Shown here: in pieces, positions 38,306 through 46,448 of the stretch
How positions within the stretch are numbered: position 1 is the stretch's first letter
Layout: every line of letters starts with the position of its first letter
Assembly: GCF_034521165.1 (NCBI RefSeq)
Contig: NZ_JAXHMV010000002.1
Location: 186,001-250,000, forward strand
Length of the DNA: 64,000 nt
Reading direction: 5' to 3'
Source: Thiohalophilus sp.
GTDB taxonomy: Bacteria > Pseudomonadota > Gammaproteobacteria > UBA6429 > Thiohalophilaceae
Notes under the pieces: generated by a model
Database searches by the model: none
The model's input: only the letters and a program-made list of their open reading frames with translations
What the model was told of the DNA's origin: nothing
Made by a program: the position numbers and the translations under genes

Positions 38306-38490
38306 CTGGAAACAACGCAAAGAACGCAAAGGCGCAGAGTTCGCAAAGGACAAGAATAAAAATCAAGTTGCGTAAATTTTTTCAAAACGTTTGTATTGCA
38401 ATAAACCCAGGCCACCTGTCCGATTGCTTCACAACAATAATTTATTCCTTTGTGTTCTTTGCGTCTCTGCGTCCTCCGCGTTTCCTTCCA
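38306..38490. repeat. Inverted repeat family A copy 2
   Basis: Left arm 38306-38350 (CTGGAAACAACGC, then AAAGAACGC / AAAGGCGC units), right arm about 38445-38490 ending CGCGTTTCCTTCCAG. The centre is AT-rich. It lies between the convergent transglycosylase and acylphosphatase genes. No gene is seen in the stretch. Confidence 0.85.
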
Positions 38491-38520
38491 GAGAACCTGA
38501 AAAGTGTTTGTTACAGCGTT

Positions 38521-38790
38521 CTATTCAGTGGTGAAATGTGATGGCGGCGGGGTGTCGACGGTTTCGCAGTCGACCTGGTCAACCTGGGCCATGGGCGAGC
38601 CTTCCCACAGCCAGTCGCAGAGCTGGCGGACTCTGGCGTCGGAGCCGCAGGCGAGGACTTCCACCGAGCCGTCGTCCCGGTTACGGACGTAACCGGTCAG
38701 GCCCAGGCGTTGCGCTTCGTGGCGGGTGCTGTCGCGGAAGAACACCCCCTGCACCCGGCCCGTGACCCGACACTGGCGACAGAGATTCAT
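38521..38790 (-). CDS. Acylphosphatase
   Basis: An 89-residue enzyme hydrolysing acyl-phosphate bonds such as carbamoyl phosphate. CRVTGRVQGVFFRDSTRHEA contains the catalytic Arg, GLTGYVRNRDDGSVEVLACG the catalytic Asn, and SPMAQVDQVDCETVD the final strand. The length is standard. Its ATG overlaps the stop of the HlyD-like gene by four bases, so it is translated from the efflux-type operon. What it does there is unclear, since acylphosphatases usually stand alone. Confidence 0.94.
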   Translation of the reverse strand: MNLCRQCRVTGRVQGVFFRDSTRHEAQRLGLTGYVRNRDDGSVEVLACGSDARVRQLCDWLWEGSPMAQVDQVDCETVDTPPPSHFTTE

Positions 38791-39545
38791 GGCAGTTCGA
38801 TGCTGGCGGTTTGCCCGACCCGGTAACGCTGGTCTTCCAGCGGGAAGCTGACCGCCACGGCATACCGTTCCGTGCCCTCGACCGGTTCCAGGCCGATACT
38901 CTTGATTTGGCCGGTATGCCGGCGACCCGCGATGTTCACCGCCGCTTCCTGACCCACTTCGAGGGAGCGAGTCTGTGCTTCGGTGAGTTCGGCACGGGCA
39001 ACCATGGAATTGGCATCGGCCACGGTAACCAGTGTCAGCGGTTGCAGATCATTGATCACTGTCTGACCCTGTTCGGCAAAGACGCTGATCACCAGGGCAT
39101 CAAACGGAGAACGCACCGCGCTGTATTCCAGGTTCAACCGGGCCTGCACCAGTGCCGCGCGGGCCGCGGCATAATCCGCCTCGGCCTGCTTGGCGTCGTT
39201 TAACGCCATTTGCAGCTCATGATCCGATAACACGGTACGGTCATACAGTTCCTCGGCGCGATCCCGCTCGCGGCGAGCTTCCGCGCGCACGGCCTTGAGA
39301 CTCTCCAGTCGGCTACGGGCCTTGCTCACATCGGCCCTGAAGCCCCGATCGTCCAGTTGCACCAGCACGGCACCGGCCTTCACCCGTTGCCCGGCCTGCG
39401 CGGTCACCTCGCTGATCACGCCCTGTACCGGCGTGCCCAGTTCAACGCGCCGCTCCCATTCCAGCCGGGCATCGTACTCGGCTGCTGCAGCGTGGCCGCT
39501 GAGCAGCAATAACGTCGCCGCCACGAATTTAATTTGCCTGTTCAT
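38787..39545 (-). CDS. Periplasmic adaptor (HlyD/RND membrane-fusion family)
   Basis: A 252-residue exported adaptor. The signal peptide (FVAATLLLLSGHAAAA) is followed by a lipoyl/barrel-sandwich half (GVISEVTAQAGQRVKAGAVL) and an alpha hairpin (about 75-135, rich in Ala, Arg and Glu: ADVSKARSRLESLKAVRAEA). Then come the second lipoyl half (EYSAVRSPFDALVISVFAEQ) and a beta-barrel domain. Such proteins bridge an inner-membrane pump to a TolC channel. It is short and lacks a membrane-proximal C-terminal extension. It overlaps the TolC-like gene by 17 bases. No pump gene is adjacent. Confidence 0.88.
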   Translation of the reverse strand: MNRQIKFVAATLLLLSGHAAAAEYDARLEWERRVELGTPVQGVISEVTAQAGQRVKAGAVLVQLDDRGFRADVSKARSRLESLKAVRAEARRERDRAEELYDRTVLSDHELQMALNDAKQAEADYAAARAALVQARLNLEYSAVRSPFDALVISVFAEQGQTVINDLQPLTLVTVADANSMVARAELTEAQTRSLEVGQEAAVNIAGRRHTGQIKSIGLEPVEGTERYAVAVSFPLEDQRYRVGQTASIELP

Positions 39546-40896
39546 TGCTCTCTTCCTTTTGCGTCGTATTCTGCGGAGGCACAAAGGGTTGTTCGACATC
39601 CAGCCGGCCCAGCAAGGCATTCAGCCGAGCCCAGGCCAGGGCGGTCTCATAATCGCTTTCGGCGGTGTTCCGTTCCGCTTCGGTATAACGCACCATGGAA
39701 TCACCCAGATCCGCTCTGACTTCCAGCTCGTAAAGAGCACGACTGCGATCCAGATAAAGTTCGCGATAACGTTTTTCGCTCTGGCGCTGCTCGCGTCGGG
39801 CCTTGAGCGAATCCAGTTGCAACCACAGCTCCAGCACCTGCTGGCGGACATCGCGTTCCGCCCGTGTCAGCATCGCCCGCGTTTCGAACAGGCGAGCCTT
39901 TTCGCGCGCCACGCCGGCATCGGTACGGCTGCCATCGTACAGCGGGATAGTCACTTGCAGTTCGGCACGAAAATCGTCGTAACTGTTGCGCTCCCGGGAA
40001 TAGGCGCCGGCCTGCAACTTGCCACTGACAGTCGGATTATCACCAGCGCGGGCCCCTTCGACCCGCGCGTGCGCGGCTTCAAGCCGTTCCCGCAGCGATT
40101 TCACCACCGGGTTTTCCTGCAGTGCCAGCGCTTGCAGCTGTTCCACTTCCGGCAGCTCCCGTTCGATGTCCGGCAAGGCAGGGGGGACCACATTGCGGGG
40201 TAACTGGCCGGGCCGGTTCAGTGCCTGCGCCAGTCGGGCCCGGGTCTCACGCTGGCGGTTCTGGGCCCGGGAACGCCGGTAACGGGAACGCTGAAAAACC
40301 GCTTCCTGCTCCAGCAGTTCCAGATCGGAGATTTGCTTGAGCTCGTGCCGATCGCGCAACTTGTCCAGCTCGACAAACTCGACCGCCATCTCCTCGTTAT
40401 AGCGGTAGTACTGCAAGTCGGCCAGCACCACATCAAAATAGCGCTGCATGATCGCCAGGCGCCGTTGCTGGCGCGTGTTGACGCGCAGAAGTTTGTGACT
40501 GTCGAGTTGTCGGGCTGCGGCAGCACTGGCCGAGCGGGTTCGACCGAAGTCGTAGAGCGTTTTATCGACATTCAGCAACAGGCGATGATCATCGTTACTT
40601 TGATTGAAGGCGTAATCGGGCGGTTCCACATGGGCCAGCGCGCCATCGACATAGACATCCAGATCGTCCCCGGCACGGGCTCCCTGCAGTTCCGCCTCGG
40701 CCACCTGGATGCGCGCCTCCGCGATTTGCAGATCGGGATGCGGTTCATCGGCCAGCGCCAGGGCCTTGTCGAGCGTCAGCGGCTCCGGCAACGGTTCGGG
40801 TTTTTCATCGCTCTGCTGCGCATAACCGCTCGTCATGCCCAACAGCAGCAGGCCGCACAACCAGGCGTGCGGGCGAAACACGATTGCTCGATTCAT
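39529..40896 (-). CDS. TolC family outer-membrane channel protein
   Basis: 455 residues. A signal peptide (WLCGLLLLGMTSGYAQQ) is followed by two outer-membrane efflux repeats: LTLDKALALADEPHPDLQIA opens the first, with long Arg/Gln/Glu-rich helices (LRDRHELKQISDLELLEQEA), and VKSLRERLEAAHARVEGARA opens the second. ELQVTIPLYDGSRTDAGVAR is the typical strand-turn before the coiled coil. The C-terminus QPFVPPQNTTQKEESNEQAN is hydrophilic. It sits between the thioredoxin-like gene (9 bases upstream) and the adaptor gene, forming an efflux-type operon without a permease. Confidence 0.9.
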   Translation of the reverse strand: MNRAIVFRPHAWLCGLLLLGMTSGYAQQSDEKPEPLPEPLTLDKALALADEPHPDLQIAEARIQVAEAELQGARAGDDLDVYVDGALAHVEPPDYAFNQSNDDHRLLLNVDKTLYDFGRTRSASAAAARQLDSHKLLRVNTRQQRRLAIMQRYFDVVLADLQYYRYNEEMAVEFVELDKLRDRHELKQISDLELLEQEAVFQRSRYRRSRAQNRQRETRARLAQALNRPGQLPRNVVPPALPDIERELPEVEQLQALALQENPVVKSLRERLEAAHARVEGARAGDNPTVSGKLQAGAYSRERNSYDDFRAELQVTIPLYDGSRTDAGVAREKARLFETRAMLTRAERDVRQQVLELWLQLDSLKARREQRQSEKRYRELYLDRSRALYELEVRADLGDSMVRYTEAERNTAESDYETALAWARLNALLGRLDVEQPFVPPQNTTQKEESNEQAN

Positions 40897-40905
40897 GTCG
40901 TAAGA

Positions 40906-41436
40906 TTATTCTTTTCGTTTTTCACGTTTGTAACGGGTAAACGACATATCCTTGTAGATTCCGTTGGCAACGTATTCACCCATCCACATAAATTCTTCCA
41001 CGCCGGACGTCTTGCCGGTATGCCGGTGTATCCGCTCGCCTTCGAGATTATAGAAAGCAAAGACCGGCGTGGCCCGCACGCGATTTTCCTTGAACGCGAA
41101 ATCCTTCTGCTTTTTCTGTTCGCCCTGCAGGTTGGTAATCTCGACATCCCCTTCGATATCCACGGAGAAGTTCAGAAAATGCTCACGATAGTATTCCTGG
41201 ACTTTCTGACGATTGAGGACGTTTTCCTTCATGTAGTGGCAAAAGGGGCACTCGTCCATCTCAAAAAAGATAAGTACGCCTTTTTTACCCTGCTCCCGGG
41301 CATTTTCCAGCTCTTCCTGATAATCGCCCCAGGTTTCATGGAAAAAATGCTTATAGGGATCGCGGGTTTCCGCGGCCAGCGTCGCCGTACCCAGCGCCAG
41401 CAGCAATACGAAAATAGAGCCAAACAGTTTACGCAT
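40906..41436 (-). CDS. Exported thioredoxin-fold protein (SoxW-like)
   Basis: A 176-residue periplasmic thiol-disulfide protein. The signal peptide (LFGSIFVLLLALGTATLAAE) is followed by a thioredoxin fold with LIFFEMDECPFCHYMKENVL (CPFC active site), VRATPVFAFYNLEGERIHRH (the cis-Pro) and GEYVANGIYKDMSFTRYKRE at the C-terminus. The CxxC and size recall SoxW and related thioredoxin_2 proteins in sulfur oxidisers. It is first of the four-gene run with TolC, adaptor and acylphosphatase, suggesting the exporter handles or folds a thiol-containing substrate, which is inference. Confidence 0.87.
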   Translation of the reverse strand: MRKLFGSIFVLLLALGTATLAAETRDPYKHFFHETWGDYQEELENAREQGKKGVLIFFEMDECPFCHYMKENVLNRQKVQEYYREHFLNFSVDIEGDVEITNLQGEQKKQKDFAFKENRVRATPVFAFYNLEGERIHRHTGKTSGVEEFMWMGEYVANGIYKDMSFTRYKREKRKE

Positions 41437-41775
41437 GAATCACACCATTATGTTTGAAATGCCACATCAGTCTGTGACCGTCACAAAACGAAAAAATTCC
41501 CGCCAGATAGCAGGGTTGACCGGCTCGGCTATTCTACCGCGTTTCCCCGGCTTTTAAACCCGTTACCCTCATCGGATCCACCGCCAGATCGAGCGGCGGC
41601 AAATTTTAACACAGCCCTCACAATCGGGCCCGGGAACAGCAACCAGCCGGGCAGTGCGCAGCGAGGAACCCGTGCAAGAGGGGAAGAACCTGAAAAAGGG
41701 GAGAAGAAGAGCAGACAACAAAAAGGGCCCGCGAGGGGCCCTTTTGGCAGTTACAAAGAAATTCTGTAACTTGTT
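41437..41775. other. Intergenic stretch without a gene
   Basis: 339 bases between the start of the thioredoxin-like gene and the end of the LysM gene. It holds the promoter region of the former (no clear boxes), a CCGCC/GGCGG inverted repeat near 41579-41600, and a terminator at 41721-41745. Confidence 0.6.
41721..41745 (-). terminator. Terminator of the LysM gene
   Basis: AAAAGGGCCC-GCGAG-GGGCCCTTTT, a 10-bp perfect stem 31 bases beyond the LysM stop, flanked by short A and T runs on both sides. Confidence 0.8.
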
Positions 41776-42234
41776 TTAGCGTGCCAGGTAGTCGCGATCG
41801 GAATCTTCAACCACACCGACAGACCAGCTACCGCGGGTCCGGGCATGACGGACTGCCGCATCGACTTCCATGCTGGACGGATTGTTATCAATATCCAGAA
41901 CCTGACCCGGATAGATCAGATCAGCGTCCTCGATCTTGTTACTGTTTTGCTTGTAAATCAGCGGCCACTGATAAGGATTGCCGTAGATTTCCGATTTGCC
42001 GGAAATGTCCCACAGGTTGTCACCGCGCACCACGGTGTAGTCCGACATATCACCCATATCCGGGCCAAGCGCACCGGTCTGGGTATCGGCAGGCTGGGTT
42101 TCGGGGGCGGTGGTTTCGGCGGGAGCCGCCGGAGCCGGTTCCTGTGCTTCCTCAGTAGTGCCCGCGCAACCGACAGAAATACTGACCGCAGTGATCAGCA
42201 GTCCTGCAAGTTTCAGCGAGTTAACTATTTTCAT
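41776..42234 (-). CDS. LysM domain lipoprotein
   Basis: 152 residues from the ATG at 42234 (MKIVNSLKLAGLLITAVSIS). A lipobox ends the signal peptide (SISVGC), so it is a lipoprotein. An Ala/Pro/Glu/Thr-rich linker (about 25-60) leads to one LysM-type domain: YTVVRGDNLWDISGKSEIYG and NPYQWPLIYKQNSNKIEDAD, then LIYPGQVLDI. The long insertion between YG and WP is typical of the gammaproteobacterial LysM/'potassium-binding Kbp' style domain. It presumably binds peptidoglycan in the periplasm. The frame reaches 42294, but the lipoprotein signal fixes the start. Confidence 0.88.
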   Translation of the reverse strand: MKIVNSLKLAGLLITAVSISVGCAGTTEEAQEPAPAAPAETTAPETQPADTQTGALGPDMGDMSDYTVVRGDNLWDISGKSEIYGNPYQWPLIYKQNSNKIEDADLIYPGQVLDIDNNPSSMEVDAAVRHARTRGSWSVGVVEDSDRDYLAR

Positions 42235-42390
42235 TGTTATGGACTCCAGTTGGTTTTGAATTCGATAAAGGGCAATTTGTTCTCTACGTTGCAACCTAGC
42301 ACTGGCCGTAAATGCCTGTCAAGGCAGCAACTTACAAACCACCCTTGTTCCGGCAAGTTTAGTGATTTGGTCGCATATAGCAAGCCAATA

Positions 42391-42708
42391 TCAATCGTTT
42401 TGAGGTCTGTTTCCGGTTTTGTCGACGGCTTTTTGCCGGGCCAGCATCGCCTGCTCCTGGGCTTCGAGTGCGAAATCCCGGGCAATGGGGTAATCCCCCT
42501 GTTCCAGTTTGCGCGCGGCCCGATCCAGCAATTTTTCCGCGATCGACAACAGTTCGGGGGCATGCTCCTGCGCACCGGCATCCCTGGCGGCCTGGATCGT
42601 CTGGCGCGCATTGCTCATTTCCTGAACAGGGGCCGAGATGGCACAGCCGGTCAACGCCAGTATCGCAACATACCAGCCAAAAAAGAGAGACAAAGAGATC
42701 AGGCGCAT
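42391..42708 (-). CDS. DUF4398 lipoprotein
   Basis: A 105-residue putative lipoprotein: the signal YVAILALTGC ends at a Cys (lipobox ALTGC). A helical DUF4398 region follows, starting PVQEMSNARQTIQAARDAGA and continuing with APELLSIAEKLLDRAARKLE and ARDFALEAQEQAMLARQ. The A-x-A-rich helices look like a short coiled coil or TPR-like pair. The function is unknown. It lies upstream of the LysM gene on the same strand (156-base gap), a common pairing for envelope-associated proteins. Confidence 0.83.
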   Translation of the reverse strand: MRLISLSLFFGWYVAILALTGCAISAPVQEMSNARQTIQAARDAGAQEHAPELLSIAEKLLDRAARKLEQGDYPIARDFALEAQEQAMLARQKAVDKTGNRPQND

Positions 42709-42828
42709 TAAACCAATTCGGGTAGATACAGGGTCAAACGAATGTATCCCCGCCCCTATAGGCTGTCAAGACAACAACCGCTAGAATACAAAGCCAGTCA
42801 GGCAATCATCAAAGACGCACAAAACGCT

Positions 42829-43179
42829 ATGCAACCGACGATTTATCACAACCCCCGCTGCTCCAAATCGCGGCAGACGCTCGAGTTATTAAAAGCACAG
42901 GGCCATGACCCGCAGGTGGTCGAATACCTCAAGACGCCGCCGGATCGCGCCACGCTGGAACGGATCCTGGATTGGCTGGGGCTGGAGCCGCGCGATCTGA
43001 TGCGCAAAAACGAACCCGAGTACAGGGAAAATAACCTTGATGATCAATCACTTGGTCGAGACGCATTGATCGAGGCCCTGCTTGCTTACCCGAAACTGAT
43101 CGAACGGCCGATCGTGGTGACCGGGGACAAGGCCGCCATCGGTCGCCCGCCCGAACAGGTCCTGGAGATCCTCCCATGA
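42829..43179 (+). CDS. arsC: Arsenate reductase, glutaredoxin-coupled (ArsC family)
   Basis: A 116-residue thioredoxin-fold reductase. It starts MQPTIYHNPRCSKSRQTLEL, with catalytic Cys in the NPRCSKSRxTL motif, and has VVEYLKTPPDRATLERIL, RKNEPEYRENNLDD and YPKLIERPIVVTGDKAAIGR with the Arg residues that bind arsenate. This is the ArsC rather than the YffB/Spx version. The upstream frame to 42742 is not conserved. Its ATG leads the arsC-wrbA-DUF2069 run, and the stop overlaps wrbA by four bases. With no arsR or arsB nearby, a housekeeping role is likely. Confidence 0.93.
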   Translation: MQPTIYHNPRCSKSRQTLELLKAQGHDPQVVEYLKTPPDRATLERILDWLGLEPRDLMRKNEPEYRENNLDDQSLGRDALIEALLAYPKLIERPIVVTGDKAAIGRPPEQVLEILP

Positions 43180-43784
43180 GCGAGATTCTGGTGCTCTATT
43201 ACAGCCGCCACGGCGCCACCGCCGGGCTGGCCCGCCAGGTGGCCCGCGGTGTTGAACAGGCCGGATTGCAGGCCCGGCTGCGCAGTGTCGCACCGGTCTC
43301 CCCCACGCCTGAGGCCGTCGACCCGCCGGTCCCGGACAGCGGAGCCCCCTATGCCCGGCTGGAAGATCTGCAGGAATGCGCCGGTCTCGCACTGGGCAGC
43401 CCGACCCGCTTCGGCAACATGGCGGCGCCGCTCAAATATTTCCTCGATACCACCAGCCCCCTCTGGCTGCAGGGCGCGCTGGCGGGCAAGCCGGCAGCGG
43501 TGTTCACCTCCACCGCCTCGATGCACGGCGGCCAGGAGACCACGCTCACCTCCATGATGCTGCCGCTGTTGCATCACGGCATGCTGCTGGTGGGCCTGCC
43601 CTACAGCGAGACCGCCCTGCACACCACACGCAGCGGCGGGACGCCCTACGGCGCCAGTCATCTGGCGGGACCCGACAGCGATCGGCCCCTCAGCGAGGAA
43701 GAAGAACAGCTCGCCCGGGCGCTGGGCACACGCCTGGCCCAGGTTAGCCGGGCGCAGCTGGATGCCGGACTGATCAAGGCATAG
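43176..43784 (+). CDS. wrbA: NAD(P)H:quinone oxidoreductase, WrbA family
   Basis: A 202-residue flavodoxin-like FMN enzyme reducing quinones by two electrons. ILVLYYSRHGATAGLARQVA is the phosphate-binding loop, GLALGSPTRFGNMAAPLKYF and AAVFTSTASMHGGQETTLTS line the flavin, and GTPYGASHLAGPDSDRPLSE is the WrbA-specific C-terminal loop. The length is normal. It is translationally coupled to arsC and followed by the DUF2069 gene, a conserved gammaproteobacterial order. Confidence 0.95.
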   Translation: MSEILVLYYSRHGATAGLARQVARGVEQAGLQARLRSVAPVSPTPEAVDPPVPDSGAPYARLEDLQECAGLALGSPTRFGNMAAPLKYFLDTTSPLWLQGALAGKPAAVFTSTASMHGGQETTLTSMMLPLLHHGMLLVGLPYSETALHTTRSGGTPYGASHLAGPDSDRPLSEEEEQLARALGTRLAQVSRAQLDAGLIKA

Positions 43785-43788
43785 GCTA

Positions 43789-44184
43789 TTGAATATTATT
43801 ACTTTTTCCCGCTGGCTGACACTGGGCGCCTATTTTGCCCTGCTGATCCTGCTGATGCTGTGGCAAACCGTGCTGGCGCCCCCGCAACTGCTGCCGATTT
43901 CGCTGGTGCTGCTGTTGCTGGTCGGCCCGCTGTTGTTCCCGTTGCGCGGCCTGCTTCATGGCCGGCCCTACACCCACGCCTGGACCAGTTTTCTGGTGCT
44001 GATCTATTTCATACACGGGACGGTGGAAGCCTGGAGCAGTCCGGACGTGCGCCTGTATGCCGGCCTGGAAATCCTGTTCAGCGTGCTTCTTTATACTGGC
44101 GCCCTGCTCTATGCGCGCTACCGCGGACGCCAGCTCAGGCTGGAGACTGACGGGTCAGATACGCCCGGACAAAGGGAATCGTAA
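43789..44184 (+). CDS. DUF2069 membrane protein
   Basis: A 131-residue protein with four hydrophobic helices (from FSRWLTLGAYFALLILLMLW to EILFSVLLYTGALLYARYRG). GLLHGRPYTHAWTSFLVLIY and HGTVEAWSSP are the conserved DUF2069 centre. The function is unknown. It starts with TTG four bases after wrbA. The 3' end overlaps the 3' end of hda on the other strand by 50 bases, and the last codons are a polar tail (ETDGSDTPGQRES) of low conservation. Confidence 0.87.
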   Translation: MNIITFSRWLTLGAYFALLILLMLWQTVLAPPQLLPISLVLLLLVGPLLFPLRGLLHGRPYTHAWTSFLVLIYFIHGTVEAWSSPDVRLYAGLEILFSVLLYTGALLYARYRGRQLRLETDGSDTPGQRES

Positions 44185-44824
44185 GCCGGCGCTGGGCGGC
44201 CAGCGACGCCTCGTCCAGCCCATCCAGCAGGGCGAACAACGAGTTCATATCCCGCGGGCAGCGGCTCATCAGATAGGCGGCCACCTCATCATCCAGGCTC
44301 AGCCCCCGGGCCGCGGCACGCTGTTGCAGCGCCTGACGCTTGGCCGCATCGCCCAGCGGTTGCAACTGAAACACCGGCCCCCAGCCCAGGCGCGAGCGCA
44401 GATCGGGCAGCTGGATCCCCAGCGCCGTCGGCGAGCCCGTGGCGGTCACCAGCAATTGATGGCCGGCGGCGGTCAGGCGGTTATAGACATGAAACAGCGC
44501 CGTCTCCCAGGCCGGATCGCCGGCCACCGCCTCGAGATCGTCCAGACAGAGCCGATCGAACTGCTCCATGCCTTCCAGCATGGCCGGTTCCAGGCCGGGT
44601 TCGGCCAGCGGCAGATAGGCGGCCCGCTGATTCTGCGCCGCCGCCTGATGGCAGACCGCCTGCAGCAGATGCGATTTGCCGGTACCGGCGGCGCCCCACA
44701 GATAGATCGAGGGGGCCTCGGCCGTGTGCAGGGCATCCAGTACCCGCTCGTTGCCGACGGGCAGAAAATTCTCGAACGTGGCCGTATCCTGCAGCCGCAC
44801 GCCTAACGGGAGCTGCCGGATCAT
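44135..44824 (-). CDS. hda: DnaA regulatory inactivator Hda
   Basis: Hda binds the loaded sliding clamp and stimulates ATP hydrolysis by DnaA, blocking re-initiation. 229 residues. The N-terminal RQLPLGVRL contains the clamp-binding QL-x-L-x-type motif. The AAA+ domain has IYLWGAAGTGKSHLLQAVCH (Walker A), DRLCLDDLEAVAGDPAWETA (Walker B), LRSRLGWGPVFQLQPLGD (sensor/box VII) and RCPRDMNSLFALLDGLDEAS (sensor 2). The length is normal. It overlaps perM by four bases at its start and converges with DUF2069. Confidence 0.95.
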   Translation of the reverse strand: MIRQLPLGVRLQDTATFENFLPVGNERVLDALHTAEAPSIYLWGAAGTGKSHLLQAVCHQAAAQNQRAAYLPLAEPGLEPAMLEGMEQFDRLCLDDLEAVAGDPAWETALFHVYNRLTAAGHQLLVTATGSPTALGIQLPDLRSRLGWGPVFQLQPLGDAAKRQALQQRAAARGLSLDDEVAAYLMSRCPRDMNSLFALLDGLDEASLAAQRRLTIPFVRAYLTRQSPA

Positions 44825-45888
44825 GCCGACTCCGAGTCGTCCGTGTAGAGATCGCTTTGCCGGTACTGCTCGTGGGCATAGCGCAACAGCACCATCGCCA
44901 CCGCCGCCACCGGCAGCGCCAGCAGCACCCCGATAAAGCCGAACAACTGACCACCGGCCAGCACCGCGAAAATCACCGCCACCGGGTGCATGCCGATGCG
45001 ATCACCCACCAGCAACGGAGTCAGTACGGTTCCCTCCAGCAACTGGCCAATGCCAAAGACGAGGCCGACAAAGACCAGATAGAGCGGATCGTGGAACTGC
45101 AACAGGGCGGCGATCAACGCGGCCAGTACGCCGACGATAGTGCCCAGATAGGGTACAAAGCTGATCAGGCCCGCCACCAGACCGATCAGCAGGGCGAAAT
45201 CCAGCCCGATAATCGACAATCCCACCGAATAGATTAACCCCAGCGCCAGCATCACCAGCAACTGGCCGCGCAGGAAGGCGCCCAGCACCTCATCTGCCTG
45301 GCGCGCCAGACGGACGATGATCGCTTCGCTGCGGCGCGGCAGCAGGACGTGCAGCCGCTCGATCACCTTGTCCCAGTCGCGCAGCAGGTAGAAAGTCACC
45401 ACCACCGCCACCATCAGGTTGGCGATCCAGCCGACCAGCGCCAGTCCCGAGCGGGAAACCTGCGCCAGCATCTCACGGGCCAACCCGCCTGCCTGTTGCC
45501 AGTGCTGCTGGACCGCGTTTTTCAGGGTCGCCAGATCCAGGGTCGTCTCGGTCATGCCCAGCCGGGCCGTCAGCCAGGGCAGGCCCTCGGCCTGCAGCCA
45601 GTCGATATAGCGGGGCAATTTCTGCACCAGCACCCGAACCTGCTCCTCAATGAGCGGGATCAGCACCAGCAGCAACAACAGCGCCACTATAATGAAGATT
45701 ATAAATACCAGCACCACCGCCAGGGTGCGCGGCAGTTTCCAGCCCTGCAGCCGATCCACCAGCGGATCGGCCACATAGGCCAGTATCGCCGCGCCGATAA
45801 ACGGCACCAGCACCGGCCCCAGCAGATAGAGCACCGTTCCGGTCAGGGCGATCGCCCCCAGCACCCACCATCGTTGTTGTACGCTCAT
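44821..45888 (-). CDS. AI-2E family (PerM-like) membrane protein
   Basis: A 355-residue inner-membrane protein of the AI-2E/PerM family, with about eight helices. IGAAILAYVADPLVDRLQGW and VVVTFYLLRDWDKVIERLHV are typical of the first half. The second half has ISFVPYLGTIVGVLAALIAA, GQLLEGTVLTPLLVGDRIGM and HPVAVIFAVLAGGQLFGFIG, the strongest family signature. The substrate is unsettled in this family. The ATG at 45888 overlaps the phosphatidyltransferase stop (ATGA), and the stop overlaps hda. The much longer frame to 46473 is a read-through of the upstream gene's other frame. Confidence 0.93.
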   Translation of the reverse strand: MSVQQRWWVLGAIALTGTVLYLLGPVLVPFIGAAILAYVADPLVDRLQGWKLPRTLAVVLVFIIFIIVALLLLLVLIPLIEEQVRVLVQKLPRYIDWLQAEGLPWLTARLGMTETTLDLATLKNAVQQHWQQAGGLAREMLAQVSRSGLALVGWIANLMVAVVVTFYLLRDWDKVIERLHVLLPRRSEAIIVRLARQADEVLGAFLRGQLLVMLALGLIYSVGLSIIGLDFALLIGLVAGLISFVPYLGTIVGVLAALIAALLQFHDPLYLVFVGLVFGIGQLLEGTVLTPLLVGDRIGMHPVAVIFAVLAGGQLFGFIGVLLALPVAAVAMVLLRYAHEQYRQSDLYTDDSESA

Positions 45889-46448
45889 GTGCGTCTCCTT
45901 GTCGGCCACTGCTGCCAGGCCCGATAACCCCACAGGGCCACGTAGCTGGCCCCGCTCATGACGGTGGTGATGAACACCAGATACATGAGTCCCTTGACCA
46001 GCATGGGCAGATCCAGCCAGCCGGCCAGGGACAGAATCACCAGCAGCACCAGCACAATCTGCAAGCCGGTATTGAGCTTGCTGATTAACAGCGGCTGCGC
46101 CGTCACGTTGGCGATCAGCCAGCGATACGACAGGGTCCCGAGCACGATGATCACATCCCGGGCGATCACCGTGCCCACCAGCCAGCCCGGCAAGGCGCCG
46201 ATCCAGCCCAGGGTCAGATACCCGCAGACCATCAGCAGCTTGTCGCCCAGCGGATCGAGAAACCCGCCCAGGCGGGTAATCCAGTGATAGCGTCGGGCCA
46301 GATAGCCGTCCAGCCCGTCCGACAGCCCCGCAACCAGAAACAGGATCAATGCCGTGGTATAGGCACCCTGCAACAGGCTCCAGACCACCGGCGCCACCAG
46401 CAGGATACGCAGCAGACTGATCAGATTGGGCAGCTGGCGCAGATTCAC
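45885..46448 (-). CDS. CDP-alcohol phosphatidyltransferase family protein (PgsA-like)
   Basis: 187 residues with about five membrane helices. The signature DGLDGYLARRYHWITRLGGF followed by LDPLGDKLL is the CDP-OH-P-transf motif (DGxxAR-x8-GxxxDxxxD). The N-terminal NLRQLPNLISLLRILLVAPV is PgsA/CLS-like. The enzyme could make phosphatidylglycerol phosphate, but many genomes have a separate pgsA near uvrC and keep this gene next to DUF2066 and perM, so the symbol is withheld. It overlaps both neighbours by four bases. Confidence 0.9.
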   Translation of the reverse strand: MNLRQLPNLISLLRILLVAPVVWSLLQGAYTTALILFLVAGLSDGLDGYLARRYHWITRLGGFLDPLGDKLLMVCGYLTLGWIGALPGWLVGTVIARDVIIVLGTLSYRWLIANVTAQPLLISKLNTGLQIVLVLLVILSLAGWLDLPMLVKGLMYLVFITTVMSGASYVALWGYRAWQQWPTRRRT

